Positions 5,574-7,503 of a DNA stretch of 7,503 nucleotides are shown here, one piece after another. The notes below the pieces were generated by a model that did no database searches, had not been told where the DNA came from, and saw only the letters and a list, made by a program, of their open reading frames with translations. The stretch is from DATGMB01 sp035293845 (lineage in GTDB: Bacteria > Acidobacteriota > Terriglobia > Bryobacterales > Bryobacteraceae), in NCBI GenBank assembly GCA_035293845.1, contig DATGMB010000013.1, positions 1-7,503 on the forward strand, written 5' to 3'. Numbering within the stretch: position 1 is the stretch's first letter; the number at the start of each line of letters is the position of its first letter. A program made the position numbers and the translations under genes.

Positions 5574-7331
5574 CTACCGCTTCCGCACCAGCAGTTCCAA
5601 CCCGCCGATCACCGTCCGCCCCGGCATATCGACCCCCTGGATCTCCTGATACCGCGTCGCCGTGACATTCGAAATCTGCAGGAAAGGATGCACCTTCCCG
5701 CCGGCCCACCCCGCGTACAGATCCCATAGCCCGTACGGGTCCCGCCCCCGCCGGTTCAGTGCGCCCACGCGCGTGCGGAAGAGAAGGTCCTTCGCGAACG
5801 CCCGCTGCCACGCGACCACGCCCGTTTGCGTCGGGTAGTTGAACGTGTACTTGGTCGCGCCCACCGGGATCGTATCCAGCGCGCCGCGCAGCGCCGTGTA
5901 CCGGACGTCCAGCCCGCCGCTCAGCTTCACCCCCGCCTCTACCCCCGTGAAGTCCAGGTTATCGATGTTCACCGCCCGCCACAGGTCCGCCGGGTCGTTG
6001 CGGTAGAAATCGATCCCGTCGCGCTCCCGCCGCTCGAACACCGTCACATCGGCCCGCACCTGCGACGCCGGCGCCCAATCGACGCCGCCCTCGTAGGTCC
6101 AGGCCCGCTCCGGCCGCAGGTTCGGATTCCCCAGGTTCGCCGGATCGGAGTAGTACAGGTCCGTGTACGTCGGCACGCGGAACGCCCGGCTCGCCGACGC
6201 CCGCAGCTTCACCTTCTGCGAAAGCCACACGCCGCCCGCCACCGTCGGGCTGAATTCGCCGGACCACTTCCGGTACACCTCCTCCCGCGCCGAAAGCGTC
6301 AGCGAAAACCGCCGCAGCGCGCGGAAATCCACCGCCGCGTACGCCGCCGCGCGGCTCCGCGAATGGTCCCCGAGGTTATTACTCACGATCGATTCGTGCA
6401 GCGCCTCCACGCCGTAGAACAGTGTGGCCGTGGGCGAAAGCGCCTCGTGCCGCCGCAGGTCCGCCACGTAGCTCTCGTCGACGCGGTGATTCGTGTAAAT
6501 TTGCGGCTGATCGCGAAACAGCACGAACAGATCGCTGTGCCGCCGGTAGCTGAAATCGGCCTCGGTCTCCTGCCCCAGCTCCTGCCGCGCGCCAAGAAAC
6601 CACGTCTTCGTGTCCTCCCAGGATGGGAAATCACCGTAGAACTGGTCCGCGCCGAACGGGTGGTCCATGTACGCCAGCGTCAGATTGCTCGCGCCGAGCG
6701 ACGTCCGCGCGCTCGTCAGCGACGCCAGTTGCAGGTTCCGGTAATCGCGGTCCGGCTCGAAGCCCGTCGAAAAATCGCGCGAAAAGCTGAGCTGCTCGCT
6801 CACCGTCCCGAAGGTATTCGCGATCGACCCGCGCTCCTGGTTGATCCCGTAATTCCCCACGGCCGTCCGCAGCCGCGCCTCGAACCCCTCCGGCGGCTCC
6901 GTGATGATGTTGACCACCCCGGCCGATGCATCCGATCCGTACATCGTCGACCCCGACCCCCGCAGGATCTCCACCCGCGCCACGGAATCGAGCGGCACCG
7001 GAATATCCATATCGTGATGCCCGGACTGCGCATCATTGAGCCGCTGCCCGTTGAGCAGCACCAGGGTCTGCTCGAAATTCGCACCGCGGATCGAGAGATC
7101 CGCCTGCACCCCGTCCGGCGCCCGCTCCGCCAGATCCACCGACGGATCGAGCTTCAACACGTCCGCCAGCGTATTCAGCAGCAGCAGATTCTGCCGCACC
7201 GGCAACGACACCAGCGCCCGGTCGAGTTCATCCATCGACATCGGCTCGAACGTGCCGGTGACGACGACGGTCTCGCGCTGCTGAGCGAGAGCGAAACCAA
7301 GAGGAATGAGAAAGAGAATGAAGGAGCGCAA
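5574..7331 (-). CDS. TonB-dependent outer-membrane receptor, BtuB-like
   Basis: Outer-membrane gated beta-barrel that imports a scarce ligand (vitamin B12, iron chelate or another nutrient) using TonB-ExbBD energy. Residues 1-18 (RSFILFLIPLGFALAQQ) form a signal peptide. A TonB box follows at about 20-27 (ETVVVTGT). The plug spans about 35-146, with LSIRGANFEQTLVLLNGQRLND (79-100) and VARVEILRGSGSTMYGSDASAGVVNIIT (117-144). The rest is barrel: alternating strands, SRAFRVPTYTDLYY, GNPNLRPERAWTYEGGVDW and a final GRTVIGGLELL. At 585 aa it is close to BtuB, but no cobalamin riboswitch motif is visible upstream, so the ligand is open. It ends in RKR rather than the usual terminal aromatic residue. 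The only in-frame start before the signal peptide is TTG 7331, without Shine-Dalgarno; an upstream stop lies at 7338-7340. ATG 7348 in another frame may be the true start (see finding). Confidence 0.92.
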   Translation of the reverse strand: MRSFILFLIPLGFALAQQRETVVVTGTFEPMSMDELDRALVSLPVRQNLLLLNTLADVLKLDPSVDLAERAPDGVQADLSIRGANFEQTLVLLNGQRLNDAQSGHHDMDIPVPLDSVARVEILRGSGSTMYGSDASAGVVNIITEPPEGFEARLRTAVGNYGINQERGSIANTFGTVSEQLSFSRDFSTGFEPDRDYRNLQLASLTSARTSLGASNLTLAYMDHPFGADQFYGDFPSWEDTKTWFLGARQELGQETEADFSYRRHSDLFVLFRDQPQIYTNHRVDESYVADLRRHEALSPTATLFYGVEALHESIVSNNLGDHSRSRAAAYAAVDFRALRRFSLTLSAREEVYRKWSGEFSPTVAGGVWLSQKVKLRASASRAFRVPTYTDLYYSDPANLGNPNLRPERAWTYEGGVDWAPASQVRADVTVFERRERDGIDFYRNDPADLWRAVNIDNLDFTGVEAGVKLSGGLDVRYTALRGALDTIPVGATKYTFNYPTQTGVVAWQRAFAKDLLFRTRVGALNRRGRDPYGLWDLYAGWAGGKVHPFLQISNVTATRYQEIQGVDMPGRTVIGGLELLVRKR

Positions 7332-7345
7332 AAAATATTATCCGT

Positions 7346-7358
7346 CATTCCAGCCCTC
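7346..7358 (-). promoter_or_regulatory. Shine-Dalgarno and ATG in a shifted frame upstream of the receptor
   Basis: On the minus strand GAGGG (7358-7354) lies 5 nt before ATG 7348-7346. That ATG reads MTDNIF and then leaves the receptor frame at the run of six T's (7335-7330). One additional T would give MTDNIFLRSFILFLIPLGFALAQQ, a well-formed signal peptide continuous with the receptor. It is a much better initiation region than TTG 7331. Confidence 0.5.
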
Positions 7359-7374
7359 AGTCGGGTCTTGTCAA
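7347..7374 (-). promoter_or_regulatory. Possible promoter ahead of the receptor gene
   Basis: On the minus strand a perfect TTGACA (7374-7369) is followed after 16 bp by TGGAAT (7352-7347), a 4/6 match to TATAAT. If used, transcription would start near 7340: downstream of ATG 7348 and just upstream of TTG 7331, so it is incompatible with the ATG start. The TTGACA could instead be chance. Confidence 0.3.
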
Positions 7375-7503
7375 GAATTTTGTGTAAACGTCGTCTCCGG
7401 GCTAGGTAAGATCCGGCTTGTCGAATGCCGATACTTCTCTGTTTCTGTCTTCTTTCCCCGAATTCCATGCTGCGGCGTCGCCCTGGCCGGAGCTTCGTCC
7501 TGC
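7375..7503. other. Right-edge region with no assignable gene
   Basis: No gene can be assigned here. On the minus strand, one frame entering from the window edge runs to TAG just before position 7400 and ends with residues VSAFDKPDLT. This could be the C-terminus of an upstream gene. The other two minus frames are also open for most of the stretch. A + strand ATG at 7467 begins a short open frame that runs off the edge. The data here do not separate these options. Confidence 0.3.

Noticed and set aside
5826..7409. 527-aa + strand open frame opposite the receptor
   Set aside because: Its translation is dominated by Arg, Pro, His and Gln, the typical mirror of a GC3-rich gene. The minus strand here has a full signal peptide, TonB box, plug and barrel.
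7175..7468. 97-aa minus-strand protein starting at ATG 7468
   Set aside because: The Arg-rich then Ser-rich translation runs out of frame over the receptor signal-peptide region. Only its part from ATG 7348 is interesting, as a shifted receptor start.
7332..7503. Cobalamin riboswitch upstream of the BtuB-like receptor
   Set aside because: I looked for a B12-box type sequence on the minus strand and saw none. Only about 170 bases are available, so a switch further upstream cannot be excluded.

Overview
This is a GC-rich bacterial window (G/C strongly favoured at third codon positions). The mix of genes suggests a soil Acidobacteriota member (Solibacter/Bryobacter-like): a COG4941/ECF42-type sigma factor, a BtuB-like TonB-dependent receptor, an HDAC-family deacylase and an orphan FabF-like synthase. 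The taxonomic call is inference from gene style and composition, because no marker gene is present.

Left part, + strand (1-2388). The window opens with the last 26 codons of a gene whose IEVRQLM tail fits a YciI/DGPF protein, the usual partner of ECF42 sigma factors. A stretch of about 480 bp then separates it from the sigma factor (563-1822). That stretch holds a strong hairpin and an unrecognised coding-like ORF, whereas these partners are normally nearly adjacent. After the sigma factor come a sigma70-like promoter, a very good ribosome binding site and a SnoaL/NTF2-fold gene broken by one extra T. All of its sequence is otherwise present.

Middle part (2390-4443). A small membrane protein on the minus strand converges on the SnoaL gene with one base between the stop codons. 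Its soluble N-terminus is built from three 20-residue (60 bp) degenerate repeats. It diverges, across only 38 bp carrying an inverted repeat, from a full-length FabF-type beta-ketoacyl-ACP synthase with an intact Cys-His-Lys-His active site.

Right part, minus strand (4534-7348). A BtuB-like TonB-dependent receptor and an HDAC-family zinc deacylase lie in order 45 bp apart. They probably form an operon that ends in a clear intrinsic terminator at 4534-4574. Two direct copies of a short GC-rich intergenic repeat flank the deacylase, and one of them supplies its ribosome binding site. The receptor appears to start at TTG with no ribosome binding site. A better start (ATG 7348, good Shine-Dalgarno) would be in frame if a run of six T's were seven. 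This is the second single-base problem in a T run, so sequencing or assembly error must be considered for both.

No tRNA, rRNA, CRISPR array, transposase or other recognisable mobile gene was seen. I do not see a clearly new multi-gene system. The most unusual items are the sequence placed between the DGPF and sigma genes, the repeat-flanked deacylase, and the receptor-deacylase pairing.
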